DNA of 64,000 nucleotides, taken from contig NZ_CP125968.1 of the NCBI RefSeq assembly GCF_030067815.1, forward strand, positions 849,501 through 913,500, read 5' to 3'. This document shows positions 18,306 through 27,304 of this stretch, piece after piece. The DNA comes from Sporosarcina thermotolerans (GTDB lineage: Bacteria; Bacillota; Bacilli; Bacillales_A; Planococcaceae). Both the position numbers and the translations under genes were made by a program. The notes under the pieces were generated by a model. It made no database searches. It saw only the letters and a list, made by a program, of their open reading frames with translations, and had not been told where the DNA came from. How positions within the stretch are numbered: the stretch's first letter is position 1; the number at the start of each line of letters is the position of its first letter.

Positions 18306-19283
18306 TTTCGGTCATCAAATCAGGTCTTTTTGACACAGTTCAAGATTTGGGAAGATACGGCTATCAAAGGTTTGGAGTTGTGGCGGGCGGTGTCATGGAT
18401 CCGTTCTCCCATCGGGTTGCGAATTTGCTTGTTGGAAATGAAGAGGATGCAGCTACTTTAGAAATGACTCTTGTCGGACCAGTTCTTTTATTTGAGGAAG
18501 ATACGGTGATTGCCATATGTGGCGGAGATTTAATACCCATGATTGCGGACGATCCTGTGCCGAAGTGGAAACCGGTGTTCATTCGAAATGGTAGTGAACT
18601 GCAGTTCGGAGCGGCGAAGACGGGAAGCCGTGCGTATTTAGCTGTTTCAGGTGGGTTTGATGCACCGGTTGTACTTGGTAGCCGGTCGACATATGTGAAA
18701 GCTGGGCTCGGCGGGATGGATGGAAGGGCGTTGCGGAAAGGCGATGTCCTTTGCTTTGGAGCAGTATCTAAGTTGGCAGAACTGATAAAAGGAAAGCTTG
18801 AGTCCGGTACGCCAATCCACGCGGCAGATTGGAGGGTCACGCCGAAACTTCTGCCCGATCTTTCTGGAACTTATGAAATTCAAGTCATGCGCGGAAGGCA
18901 ATATGAGTTGTTCGATGAAGAGAGTCAATACCGTTTCTGGAATGAAACATTCACTGTCAGTTCTCAATCAGATCGGATGGGCTATCGGACTACTGGACCG
19001 ACATTACGATTAAAAGAGCCCAAAGAGATGGTTTCAGAAGCAGTTACATATGGCTCCATCCAAGTTCCGCCGGATGGGAGTCCAATCATTTTGGCGGCGG
19101 ACCGGCAGACGACTGGCGGTTATCCGAAAATCGGACAGCTGTCTTCGATTGATTTTTCAAAGCTTGCACAGGCGAAGGCGGGGACAGGCTTTTATTCAAG
19201 GAAGTGACAATCGAGGAATCACAGCAGTATTTAGCGAAGCGGGAAATGGATTTAAAGATGCTACGTGCAGCGATTCGGAATAG
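18302..19283 (+). CDS. pxpC: 5-oxoprolinase subunit PxpC (KipA) (frameshifted near 19183)
   Basis: Carboxyltransferase-like subunit C (AHS2 family) of 5-oxoprolinase. Diagnostic blocks are FDTVQDLGRYGYQRFGVVAG near the N-terminus, SDRMGYRTTGP and ADRQTTGGYPKIGQ. A G is missing from a run at 19180-19183; reading across it gives DRLLFKEVTIEESQQYLAKR to the stop at 19281-19283. GTG at 18302 overlaps the pxpB stop. In the operon pxpB-pxpC-pxpA. Confidence 0.9.
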
Positions 19284-19304
19284 ATTTAAATAGGAGTGGG
19301 TGGA

Positions 19305-20074
19305 ATGGGATTTGTTGTCGATTTGAATTGTGATATGGGGAAAGTCTTGGAGACTACGTCATGGGTAATGATGAAGCGATTTTGGAGACGATTACGTCCG
19401 CTAACATTGCATGCGGTTTCCATGCAGGGGATCCCACGACGATGCGGAAGACCGTACGGTTGGCGTTAGAGAAAAATGTCGGAATCGGCGCCCATCCGGG
19501 GTTGCAGGATTTAGTTGGTTTCGGACGGCGGGAAATGGCCATTTCAGCTGATGAAGCGTTCGATTTAGTCGTTTATCAATTAGGGGCTTTGTCTGGCATC
19601 GTAAAGGCGGAAGGTGGGCATTTGCAGCATGTGAAGCCACATGGGGCACTCTATAATATGGCTGCCGTAAACCGGACACATTCCAAGGCGATTGCGGAAG
19701 CAGTTTACAAAGTCGATCCGGAATTGATCCTGTTTGGACTCGCGGGCAGTGAGCTCGTTAAGGCAGGGAAGCGAATTGGGTTGAAGGTGGCGCATGAAGT
19801 GTTTGCGGATCGGACTTATCAGGCGAATGGGACATTAACTTCTCGTCGGGAGCCGAATGCACTGATTACCGATCAGGACATTGCAATCAGGCAAATCGTC
19901 CGGATGGTGAAGGAAGGGAAAGTGCGCGCGACCGATGGAACGGATATTTCGATTATGGCCGATACGATTTGTATTCATGGAGATGGGAAGACCGCTGTGG
20001 AATTTGCAAGGGTGATACCGGGAGCTTTGGAAAGGGAAGGAATTATGGTTAGGAAGATTGGAGAAATTAAGTAG
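19305..20074 (+). CDS. pxpA: 5-oxoprolinase subunit PxpA (LamB/YcsF family) (frameshifted near 19340)
   Basis: Subunit A, which carries out the ATP-dependent ring opening with PxpBC. Begins [13 protein letters not shown] at ATG 19305 behind AGGAG; a G missing from the run at 19337-19340 breaks the frame before [15 protein letters not shown]. The body is intact: [45 protein letters not shown] and [14 protein letters not shown]. It is the last gene of the operon and complete in length (about 256 residues). Confidence 0.92.
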
Positions 20075-20100
20075 GATCAAAATCGGAAAGGGGAAACCGA

Positions 20101-20547
20101 ATGGAATTTTGTATTAAATCATACGATAGTGTTGGACCTATCAAATTGGGTATGACCAAAGAAGAGATTAGGAGTTTGATGCCTGAAAAGCCGTGGGACT
20201 CACATGATTTTAGAGGTCCTTACACAGACTATTTTATTGCATCTGGACTTTTCGCATACTATACGGGGGAGTATGGAGTGTGTGAAGCTGTTGAGTTTAC
20301 TGAACCTACGATAGCAATATTTGAAAATAGACGGATAAACGGTGTTCCTTATATTGAAGCTTTAAATTGGTTAAAGAAATTTGATGATGAATTGAAAGTT
20401 GAAAGGTTTTTAGGGGCAACTTCTTATAAATTCGGCATTGGATTATACGCGCCAAACTATGACGAGGAACAGGAGCCTGATGTACATGTAGAGGCTGTCA
20501 TTGTATTTAGGAGAGGCTATTATGATTCGATTAAGCAAACAAGTTGA
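20101..20547 (+). CDS. Hypothetical protein
   Basis: 148 residues, soluble, acidic. The start resembles proteins with the pattern 'G-x-I-x-L-G-M-T-x-E-E-I' (SVGPIKLGMTKEEIRSLM), a small beta-sheet motif found in several uncharacterised and immunity-type families. ATG follows AAAGGGG 27 nt after pxpA, so it may be read through from that operon. It ends at the terminator before the YebC-type gene. I cannot name a function. Confidence 0.6.
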   Translation: MEFCIKSYDSVGPIKLGMTKEEIRSLMPEKPWDSHDFRGPYTDYFIASGLFAYYTGEYGVCEAVEFTEPTIAIFENRRINGVPYIEALNWLKKFDDELKVERFLGATSYKFGIGLYAPNYDEEQEPDVHVEAVIVFRRGYYDSIKQTS

Positions 20548-20549
20548 AA

Positions 20550-20586
20550 AAAGGACAAAACATGGAATTCCTATGTTTTGTCCTTT
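20550..20586. terminator. Bidirectional terminator
   Basis: AAAGGACAAAACAT pairs with ATGTTTTGTCCTTT around a GGAATTCCT centre, between convergent genes and with A and T runs on both sides. Confidence 0.9.
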
Positions 20587-20592
20587 ACTAAT

Positions 20593-21312
20593 TTATTCAC
20601 CTAAATCAACGTTATGATAAACTTGTTGAACGTCTTCCAAGTCATCCAATGCATCAATCATTTTCTCGAATTGCGCTTCTGAATCTGCATCCAATGTCAC
20701 GTCATTATGCGCAAGCATTGTCAATTCTGCCACGGAGAATTCAGTAATACCAGCATTTTTCAATGCTTCTTGTACTGCGTGGAATTGATCCGGTTCTGCA
20801 TAAACGATGACTGTGTCTTCTTCTTCCAAAATATCACGGACTTCAACGTCTGCTTCCATAAGAAGTTCCAGCACTTCATCCGCAGTTTTGCCTTCCAAAC
20901 CGAATACAGCAGTCGCGTCGAACATATACGCAACGGAACCGCTGACGCCCATGTTTCCGCCGTTTTTACCGAATGCCGCGCGCACTTCGGAAGCAGTTCG
21001 GTTGACGTTGTTTGTTAGTGCGTCGACAATGACCATCGATCCATTCGGGCCGAAGCCTTCGTAACGAAGCTCGTCATAGTTTTCCTCTGCGCCGCCTTTT
21101 GCTTTCTCGATTGCACGGTCAATGATCGCTTTCGGAACGTTGTATGTTTTCGCACGTTCAACTACCATTTTTAGTGTTTGGTTTGTCTCAGGATCAGGGT
21201 CACCCTGTTTTGCAGCTACATATAATTCACGACCGAACTTTGCGTAAATACGACTCGTATTCGCATCCTTCGAAGCCTTTTTTTCTTTAATGTTATTCCA
21301 TTTACGGCCCAT
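20593..21312 (-). CDS. yeeI: YebC/PmpR-family (TACO1-like) regulator
   Basis: 239 residues, the full family length. N-terminal [20 protein letters not shown] then [16 protein letters not shown] is characteristic of the branch containing B. subtilis Yee[21 protein letters not shown] and [15 protein letters not shown] follow. YebC proteins bind DNA as regulators and some relieve ribosome stalling at proline stretches; which applies here is unknown. ATG at 21312 is the family start; an in-frame ATG two codons upstream is possible. Confidence 0.9.
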   Translation of the reverse strand: MGRKWNNIKEKKASKDANTSRIYAKFGRELYVAAKQGDPDPETNQTLKMVVERAKTYNVPKAIIDRAIEKAKGGAEENYDELRYEGFGPNGSMVIVDALTNNVNRTASEVRAAFGKNGGNMGVSGSVAYMFDATAVFGLEGKTADEVLELLMEADVEVRDILEEEDTVIVYAEPDQFHAVQEALKNAGITEFSVAELTMLAHNDVTLDADSEAQFEKMIDALDDLEDVQQVYHNVDLGE

Positions 21313-21440
21313 TCTCATTCACTCGCTTTCAGTCTGAGCATTGATTTCATCATGCAATTATACACCCATTGTATGAATGCTGACAAGTAAAAATCCTAAA
21401 AATGGAATAGGGATAGAACTTGGAAACTTCTCTATCCCTT

Positions 21441-21608
21441 CGGAAGAAGTTCTCGTTCTCCCTCAAAGAGTTCTCATTCCAGCCTAAAGAGTTCTCGTTT
21501 GTGCGCAAAGAGTTCTCATTCCAGCCTAAAGAGTTCTCGTTCTCCTGCAAAGAGTTCTCATTCCGGCCTAAAGAGTTCTCGTTTCCGCGCAAAAAGTTCT
21601 CAATCGCT
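21441..21608. repeat. Phased intergenic array B (keyword AAAGAGTTCTC, exact 21-nt period)
   Basis: Eight 21-nt units in perfect register. Odd and even units alternate between CCTAAAGAGTTCTCGTT and CGCAAAGAGTTCTCATT types. The open frames through it encode heptad repeats (KEFSFQP) only because 21 is divisible by 3, and lack ribosome sites; I do not regard them as genes. It lies between the divergent YebC-type gene and purC. Confidence 0.85.
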
Positions 21609-21647
21609 CACTCTAAACAAGCAACAATGCATCCATATCCACAATTT

Positions 21648-21829
21648 CTATCTCCCGCGGCTCACTTGTCGTATCCATCCAGCTTCTTCAAATTCACCTA
21701 ACTTCCTGCTAATCGTTTCGGGAGTTGTGCCGATATACGACGCCAAGTCTTTTCGTGTCATTGGCAGACAATCTTTTTAATGCAAGATGGGCAAGTCGAC
21801 GGTTCCAAATTCAATACGATTTTTTTCAT
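21648..21829 (-). pseudogene. Deletion remnant: HMA-domain start joined to Crp/Fnr-type HTH end
   Basis: On the minus strand a good site GGAGG precedes ATG at 21829, opening MKKIVLNLEPSTCPSCIKKI, the start of a heavy-metal-associated domain with CPSC. After twenty-odd codons the frame stops, and an overlapping frame reads LPMTRKDLASYIGTTPETIS then RKLGEFEEAGWIRQ to 21648, which is the C-terminal winged helix of an Fnr-type regulator. Two unrelated gene ends are thus fused, with what lay between deleted. Not functional as it stands. Confidence 0.6.
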
Positions 21830-21925
21830 TTTCCTCTACCTCCATGTAGTTGTTTTGTTCTTCTTGACTACATCATAAGGTGTTTTCAAATATGAAACCT
21901 TGACCTCCATCAAGTTTTGGCTTTT

Positions 21926-21948
21926 TATAAGGGGGAAAGTACCTTATA
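21926..21948. promoter_or_regulatory. Inverted repeat in the purC promoter region
   Basis: TATAAGG (21926-21932) and CCTTATA (21942-21948) form a dyad. A possible promoter is TTGACC (21900) with TTTATA (21924), or a second one ending at TATACT (21945). Whether the dyad is an operator or a 5' leader stem is open. Confidence 0.35.
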
Positions 21949-21991
21949 CTAAATGTGGCACTACATTTTCGAATAGAGAGGAAACGTGGGC

Positions 21992-22672
21992 ATGGAACTT
22001 GTATATAAAGGAAAGACAAAAGACGTTTATAAATTGGAAGATGGAAATGTATTATTGACATTCAAAGATGATGTAACTGGGGAAGACGGCGTGTTCGATC
22101 CAGGGGCAAATACAGTTGGTTTAACGATCGAAGGTGCAGGACAATCAGGTTTACGCATGACGAAATTCTTTTTTGAAAAATTGGCAGATAAAAAAATTCC
22201 GACTCATTATATTGACGCGGATATTGAGAACGCAACGATGACAGTGAAGCCAGCGATGATATTCGGGAAAGGGCTCGAAGTCATTTGTCGTTTCCGCGCA
22301 GTTGGAAGTTTCTTGCGTCGTTACGGGGCATATTGCGAAGAAGGACAACCTTTGGATGCGTTTGTCGAAGTGACGATTAAAGATGACGACCGTAATGACC
22401 CGCCAATTACGAAAGATGCATTGGCGCAACTTGGTATATTGACTGAGGATGAGTATGTCGTTTTAGAGAAGTTGACGAAGGAAATTTCAATCGTCGTGAA
22501 AGAGGAACTTGCAAAGAAGGGACTCGAGCTTTACGATATCAAGCTTGAATTCGGTCGTGATCCTGAAGGGAATATCATGCTGATTGACGAAATTTCTGGT
22601 GGTAATATGCGTGTATACAAAGATGGAGTTTACGTTGCACCTCTTGATCTTGAGAAATTAATGTTGGCTTAA
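21992..22672 (+). CDS. purC: Phosphoribosylaminoimidazole-succinocarboxamide synthase
   Basis: Purine pathway enzyme joining CAIR and aspartate to form SAICAR. Signature parts: MELVYKGKTKDVYKLEDGNV, TKFFFEKLADKKIPTHYID, EVICRFRAVGSFLRRYG and KLEFGRDPEGNIMLIDEISG. 226 residues, normal length though the N-terminal 'GKAK' region reads GKTKDVY as in some clostridial and bacillar paralogues. ATG at 21992 after GAGAGG. It stands alone and not inside a purine operon, so it could be a second copy. Confidence 0.92.
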   Translation: MELVYKGKTKDVYKLEDGNVLLTFKDDVTGEDGVFDPGANTVGLTIEGAGQSGLRMTKFFFEKLADKKIPTHYIDADIENATMTVKPAMIFGKGLEVICRFRAVGSFLRRYGAYCEEGQPLDAFVEVTIKDDDRNDPPITKDALAQLGILTEDEYVVLEKLTKEISIVVKEELAKKGLELYDIKLEFGRDPEGNIMLIDEISGGNMRVYKDGVYVAPLDLEKLMLA

Positions 22673-22680
22673 TTAAAAGA

Positions 22681-22722
22681 AACCGCCGTTCATTCCAACT
22701 TATTGGAGTGAATGGCGGTTTT
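22681..22722. terminator. Terminator after purC
   Basis: AACCGCCGTTCATTCC and GGAGTGAATGGCGGTT form a long stem followed by TTTT. The stem overlaps the end of the small minus-strand reading frame at 22690. Confidence 0.85.
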
Positions 22723-22803
22723 ATCAATCTTAGTTGCAATTGTAAATGAAATCCAAAGCGTGGCAAGTCCAAGTATGATCATCGCAACCAATAAGTAAAA
22801 CAT
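22690..22803 (-). CDS. Very small membrane protein (37 residues)
   Basis: MFYLLVAMIILGLATLWISF begins at ATG 22803, overlapping the stop of the preceding gene as TAATG, which favours coupled translation. A single hydrophobic helix followed by a short charged tail (TKIDKTAIHSNKLE). Its last codons lie within the purC terminator. No family recognised. Confidence 0.5.
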   Translation of the reverse strand: MFYLLVAMIILGLATLWISFTIATKIDKTAIHSNKLE

Positions 22804-23012
22804 TAAAGGCTTCCGCCCATCCCAAGCTCATCAATAATCGTACCATTCAGCAGGCCGAGCTGGAATGCGACAAAGATCGGAATGACAGAAGAAATATAAA
22901 CTAAAAATCGGTTTGCAAAAACAAACTGATTCTTCAGGATAAACAGAAGCGTTACTAGTTGGCCAGTAACAATTAATGCAGCAATGGTAATAAACATCCT
23001 ATGAATTTCCAA
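22803..23012 (-). CDS. Small membrane protein (69 residues)
   Basis: Two predicted membrane helices (FITIAALIVTGQLVTLLFIL and FLVYISSVIPIFVAFQLGLL). Start TTG at 23012 is set by GGGAGGTG seven nt upstream. It is followed with overlap by the even smaller membrane protein, so the pair forms a tiny operon divergent from sodC. Function unknown. Confidence 0.6.
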   Translation of the reverse strand: MEIHRMFITIAALIVTGQLVTLLFILKNQFVFANRFLVYISSVIPIFVAFQLGLLNGTIIDELGMGGSL

Positions 23013-23121
23013 CTTTTCACCTCCCTGCATAATCGACGTACTGCTACGGGAAAAGTTTCCATACATAATATCCTTTCAGTTGGGCATCCTTGGCAGGAGT
23101 AAATGTGAAGGAGGAATTTAT

Positions 23122-23679
23122 GTGAAGCAAAAAGCGGTAATCTTACTACTTATGTGTGCCATCCTTGTAGTAGGGGGATGTGCGAAGACAAAGAAAGCAC
23201 TGCCAGTTAGCGGGGATAAGATGGAGGCAATCGTAGCTCCTCTGTTGAATACGCAAGGAAATAAAATTGGTGAAGTGACATTGGTTCAGGAGACGGAAGG
23301 TGTAATGATCAAGGTTGAAGCGGAAGGTTTGAAACCGGGATTGCATGGCATTCATATCCATGAAACCGGAGTATGCAAGGCTCCTGATTTTAAATCTGCA
23401 GGGGCTCACTTCAATCCAACTGGAAAAGAACACGGCTTTAATAATCCGAAAGGGTACCATTTAGGTGACTTGCCGAATATCGAAGTTCCGGAGGATGGGA
23501 AAGTGTCAATGGAACTAACGACTGGGGACATTACCTTGAAGCCGGGACTGGAAAATTCCATCTTAGATGAGGACGGAAGTGCTATTGTCATTCATGCGGA
23601 TGCGGATGATTATAAGACTGACCCATCTGGAAATTCCGGAGATCGCGTCGCTTGTGCAGCAATTACATCGAAGAAATAA
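23122..23679 (+). CDS. sodC: Lipoprotein Cu,Zn superoxide dismutase
   Basis: 185 residues. Lipoprotein signal with VVGGC; the mature part is a Cu,Zn-SOD fold acting outside the membrane. All metal ligands are visible: HIHETG (two Cu histidines), AHFNP (bridging His), KEHG and GYHLGD (Zn ligands) and VIHADADDY (last Cu His), plus the active-site arginine in SGNSGDRVAC. In B. subtilis YojM the matching positions are changed and copper is lost, so this one looks catalytically complete. GTG at 23122 follows AAGGAGG. Confidence 0.9.
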   Translation: MKQKAVILLLMCAILVVGGCAKTKKALPVSGDKMEAIVAPLLNTQGNKIGEVTLVQETEGVMIKVEAEGLKPGLHGIHIHETGVCKAPDFKSAGAHFNPTGKEHGFNNPKGYHLGDLPNIEVPEDGKVSMELTTGDITLKPGLENSILDEDGSAIVIHADADDYKTDPSGNSGDRVACAAITSKK

Positions 23680-23682
23680 AGG

Positions 23683-23708
23683 AAACCGGCCGATGCGGGC
23701 CGGTTTTT
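23683..23708 (+). terminator. Terminator after sodC
   Basis: AAACCGGCC pairs with GGCCGGTTT, followed by a T run that overlaps the end of the convergent gene. Confidence 0.8.
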
Positions 23709-24837
23709 ATTTCAAAAAGAAATTCTCCGTATAATACGGCTGTGATTTTTCATTAAATGCAACACCTATGCCAAGGTGACTGTAATCATCTATCAAAATA
23801 TTCTCTCTGTGCCCTTTCGAATTCATCAACCCTTCATGTGCAAAAATGCTGCTTGATTGGCCGTACGCCAAATTTTCACCGGCTCTGCGGAATTTGATTT
23901 GATCCTCTTTCATCCGGTCGAAAGGCGATTGCCCTTTTAAATTATCGTGACTAAAATAATCATTGATCGCCATATCCAGGCTATGCTTGCGGGCTGTATC
24001 TGAAATTGCATTATCCCATCGCAGAATGGAGCGGCCGTGACGTACACGTGCGGCATTCGTTAAGTCGAAAAGTTGCTGTTCAAACCCATTACGCAAGGAC
24101 ACATCTCCTCCCGCATACATGCCAGACTTACGATGTTCGAGTGATGTTGTTATAAGCTGCACTGCAGTCACTGTTGTATTTTGATGAATATCGTAAAACA
24201 CATACATATATACATCTCCGACTTTAAATAGATCCATCCCCTCATTATCCTGGAGGACGTAAATATTCAAGCCTTTTCGAATCTCCTTCAATGGTTCGCC
24301 ATAGGCATTTCGGACTTCTGCTTTCCCGGTACCGTACTGGATACCGGCTTTCGAAGAAATGAGATCATCATTTGTATAGATTGCATTCACTTTCCATTTT
24401 TCATCAAATGAAATCATAACGAAGTTTTGGTAATCCTCATGATATGTGAACCATTCAGTGCCATATTCATTCAGCGAATGGTTTTGCGGTTCGCCAAGTT
24501 CAGCCTTCACCTGTTCTTCTGTAAATCCAAGTTCTATATTGTGAATGGACATTGCCGAATGGTCAGGTGTTGCAAGTTTCGGCTTCGCGACCTTATCCGG
24601 AATTAACCTTTCCATTTCGGATGATTTTGACGAGATAAAAAAAAAGAATTTATTCGCAGTGTCGAGGATGGAGCTCATGGCTGACGTGATTGATTCGTTC
24701 TCCATAACAGTTTCAATCTTTTCATCTACCGGACTGAGAAAGGAAAGGTCTATATATTTTGAAACAGGCTCTTCCCATAAAGGTTTTGCCAGATAGAATG
24801 CAACTATGAAAATAATGAATAATAAAATCCTCCTCAC
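23707..24837 (-). CDS. CAP-domain protein with CAP-associated domain (YlbC/YkwD-like)
   Basis: About 376 residues. One N-terminal membrane segment (ILLFIIFIVAFYLAKPLW), a middle CAP-associated domain (NIELGFTEEQVKAELGEPQ; YGTGKAEVRNAYGEP), and a C-terminal CAP/SCP domain (FDLTNAARVRHGRSILRWD; HSLDMAINDYFSHDN; RAGENLAYG; GHRENIL; YYTENF). Extracellular protein of unknown function in Bacilli. GTG at 24837 is chosen because AAAGGAGG lies eight nt upstream; the longer frame has no site. Confidence 0.88.
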   Translation of the reverse strand: MRRILLFIIFIVAFYLAKPLWEEPVSKYIDLSFLSPVDEKIETVMENESITSAMSSILDTANKFFFFISSKSSEMERLIPDKVAKPKLATPDHSAMSIHNIELGFTEEQVKAELGEPQNHSLNEYGTEWFTYHEDYQNFVMISFDEKWKVNAIYTNDDLISSKAGIQYGTGKAEVRNAYGEPLKEIRKGLNIYVLQDNEGMDLFKVGDVYMYVFYDIHQNTTVTAVQLITTSLEHRKSGMYAGGDVSLRNGFEQQLFDLTNAARVRHGRSILRWDNAISDTARKHSLDMAINDYFSHDNLKGQSPFDRMKEDQIKFRRAGENLAYGQSSSIFAHEGLMNSKGHRENILIDDYSHLGIGVAFNEKSQPYYTENFFLK

Positions 24838-24966
24838 GGAAATCGCCTCCTTTCTATCTATTGTACCCGCGGAAGGGGAGATAGATACAGCGGGAGCCAT
24901 TCATAGTTTGAGTCAACATAGAAAGACGGTATACTGATAGAACAACAATGGAACGGGGCAGATGAT

Positions 24967-25828
24967 ATGAAATTATCGAAGAAAATGCAAAGTGCGCAGC
25001 TAATTGGGATGAATGAAGGACTTTTCAAATGTCCGATATGTTCTGCCGATATGGAAATGGTAGAGTACTCACGACTTGTCTGTGAGAATATGCACTCCTT
25101 TGACTTAGCCAAAACAGGCTATGTGAATTTGGCGCCTCAATCGCATACGACAAAGTATGATAAGTCGCTTTTTGAAGCGCGGGCGGAAGTGATGAGCAGC
25201 GGGTTTTTCGGACCTGTGCTGGACAAGCTTTTTCCATTTTGAAGGACCATGTCTTAGAAATCGATCGCCCGGTGCTGTTGGATGCAGGGTGTGGGGAAGG
25301 ATCACATCTATGTGCTATTCATTCACAGTTGCAAATTGAAAGTGTTGGGATTGGTATTGATCTAGCGAAGGAAGGGATTTCCGCTGCATCGAAGGCCTAT
25401 CCGGGAATCATTTGGAGTGTAGCGGATTTGGCTGCAATGCCTTTTCAAGATTTTCAAATTGACGTGATTTTGAATGTTTTATCTCCAGCAAACTATGCGG
25501 AATTCAACCGGATACTGAAGCGAGGTGGGATTGTCGTGAAAGTAGTACCGGAAAGTGGATACCTTCAGGAATTGCGAGAGGCTTTCTACGGCGGTAAGAC
25601 GCAAAAGAGGAAACCGATCCAGTGGAGCGTTTCCGTGAACATTTTGATGATGTTGAGACAGAACGGATAACTTATACATTTGCGTTGCCAGAAGGATTGC
25701 TTTCACCATTGATCCGTATGACGCCATTGACCTGGAATGCGGGGGATGAACGGATTAGTGATGTGCTTTCGGAGGGAATGAAGGAGATTACGATTGATTT
25801 GCGTGTGATTGTTGGTAAGCGCAGGTAA
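24967..25828 (+). CDS. rlmA: RlmA-type 23S rRNA (guanine-N1-)-methyltransferase (two frameshifts)
   Basis: Zinc-finger SAM methyltransferase of the RrmA/TlrB family that modifies G745/G748 of 23S rRNA. N-terminal zinc site FKCPICSADM and LVCENMHSFDLAKTGYVNL, SAM motif VLLDAGCGEGSH, and NVLSPANYAEFNRILKRGG. A T is missing at about 25229-25233 and an A at 25603-25606; both are in runs. Read across them the protein is about 287 residues, normal for the family. It may affect macrolide sensitivity as TlrB does in other genera, which is inference. Confidence 0.85.
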
Positions 25829-25881
25829 AGATAAATTAGTGGTTCTGATTATCCACTTTTGGAGAGATATGAGCGTGCAAT

Positions 25882-25996
25882 TGTTGATAAGGGCATAAAG
25901 TATGTTGATAAACTTGTTATTAATGTTAACAACTATTTAGATATTGTTGACAAACAACCTCTGTTTGTTGATAACTTATGGATAAAATGTTGATAA
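25882..25996. repeat. Cluster of TGTTGATAA 9-mers upstream of a small membrane gene
   Basis: TGTTGATAA occurs exactly at 25882, 25903, 25966 and 25988, and as TGTTGACAA at 25945. Its reverse TTATCAACA is one base from the DnaA box TTATCCACA. ACAAACA/TGTTTGT also forms an inverted repeat at 25950-25968. The 25829-26015 spacer has no gene. Confidence 0.55.
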
Positions 25997-26015
25997 AGAA
26001 AGGTGGGGACAGTGT

Positions 26016-26114
26016 ATGTTTGGCGGAATTAGCGTGATTCCAAGTTGGTTCTATATTTTAGCGATAGTAGTTGTTTTGTTGCTCGTCATTGTCATTGAGT
26101 GGAAGACAAGGTAG
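26016..26114 (+). CDS. Very small membrane protein (32 residues)
   Basis: MFGGISVIPSWFYILAIVVV then LLLVIVIEWKTR: one membrane helix with a positively charged tail. ATG at 26016 has AAAGGTGG upstream. It is 11 nt from the start of the pentapeptide protein and probably co-transcribed with it. No family known to me. Confidence 0.6.
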   Translation: MFGGISVIPSWFYILAIVVVLLLVIVIEWKTR

Positions 26115-26125
26115 GAGGGAGTTCG

Positions 26126-26771
26126 TTGGTAAAGAAAAAGGATAAGCGTGTGAAGCCGAAATTGTCGGTAGAGCACGAATTAATGCGGCCTACTGATATT
26201 TGGAGCAACGATGGGTTCATTGCAAAAGCGAAATTTGAAGGGGGTTCGTTGTCTGGGCGGACGGGAACGCATCGTGTTCGACGATTGTGTATTCAAAGAT
26301 ATGTCATTTGCGAACAGTGATTGGAAAGGCGCGGAATTTGTTGATGCTGTCTTCGTAGCATGTGATTTTTCGAATGCTCAACTGGAAAATGTCATGATGC
26401 ATCGATGTGAGATCATTAATTCAAAGCTTACAGGGACTGATATGGCAAATGCCAAGTTGGGGCATATGCTTATAAAGGAAAGTGATGCCCGCTATGCAAA
26501 CTTTAATTTCGCAGAAATGAAGGAAGTTGAGTTTGCAGACTGCAATTTGGTAGATAGTGATTTTTATGAATGTGACTTCAAGCAAGTTCGCTTTGAAAAA
26601 TGTAAGATGGATAATATGAATTTTTCAGAAACCGATTTGGATGGTGTCGATTTATCCAACAATACATATGATCGAATTGAAGTAACATTACCGAAGATTG
26701 CGGGTTGCATCGTGTCGAAGGAACAGGCGATTGGCTTTGCACATGTACTTGGTTTAACGGTGAAAGAGTAA
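26126..26771 (+). CDS. Pentapeptide-repeat protein (frameshifted near 26240)
   Basis: Right-handed beta-helix protein built of A(D/N)LxX-type repeats: FDDCVFKDMSFANSDWKGAE, FSNAQLENVMMHRCEIINSK, FNFAEMKEVEFADCNLVDSD and so on. Start TTG at 26126 follows GGAGGG. The frame changes at a run of G (26240-26244), where either one extra or two missing bases are needed to join KAKFEG to VRCLGGRERIVFDDCVF. Pentapeptide proteins can mimic DNA and protect gyrase (Qnr, MfpA); that role is not shown here. Confidence 0.78.
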
Positions 26772-26818
26772 TAATGTTATACTGAAAAGACATTTGAAAT
26801 AGAAAGAGTGGCAAAATC

Positions 26819-27304
26819 ATGCTTACATTTGAAGAAAAACAACAAATTATTGAGACAAAATTCCCTGAATTGATACGAAAAGAAGTGTCGATGAAGCGGC
26901 TTAATTATCATTATGAGGACAGTTTGTATGAAAAGACGGTTGTTGTGCAGCATCTTCACCCGAACGGCAATGGGTTCGTATATGTTGAAGGGCTTTCCAA
27001 TTATGAACCGGATGACCGTGGACTCGTCAACATTCGTGAAGCGACAGAAGATGAGTTGATCACAACGATTCGTGATGCAATCCGTGCGTTATCGACAGAA
27101 GAGAACGAAAAGGAAGAGAAAGAAGAGCCAATCGAAGAAGTGTGGGTGAACAATGAGGGTCAGAAGCTGAAGTTGCTTGAGGAGGACGGATTTTTCAATG
27201 TTTACCACGGTTCTAATTTGGAGGATGGTTTCGGCGATTACAAGGAAGCGGTTGATTATCTAAAAGAGGAGAGTTTCAAGCGCGGTGGGGGTGACTCAAA
27301 GTGA
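26819..27304 (+). CDS. Conserved hypothetical protein
   Basis: 161 residues, soluble and acidic, with a low-complexity EENEKEEKEEPIEE linker separating an N-terminal domain (QHLHPNGNGFVYVEGL) from a C-terminal domain (WVNNEGQKLKLLEEDGFFNV). No recognised motif. ATG at 26819 lacks a strong ribosome site. The next small gene overlaps its stop (GTGA), so they are coupled. Confidence 0.65.
   Translation: MLTFEEKQQIIETKFPELIRKEVSMKRLNYHYEDSLYEKTVVVQHLHPNGNGFVYVEGLSNYEPDDRGLVNIREATEDELITTIRDAIRALSTEENEKEEKEEPIEEVWVNNEGQKLKLLEEDGFFNVYHGSNLEDGFGDYKEAVDYLKEESFKRGGGDSK

Noticed and set aside
21350-21780. Open frames with KEFSFxP or NENSLxx heptads in array B
   Set aside because: A 21-nt period stays open in several frames on both strands by chance; no start signals.
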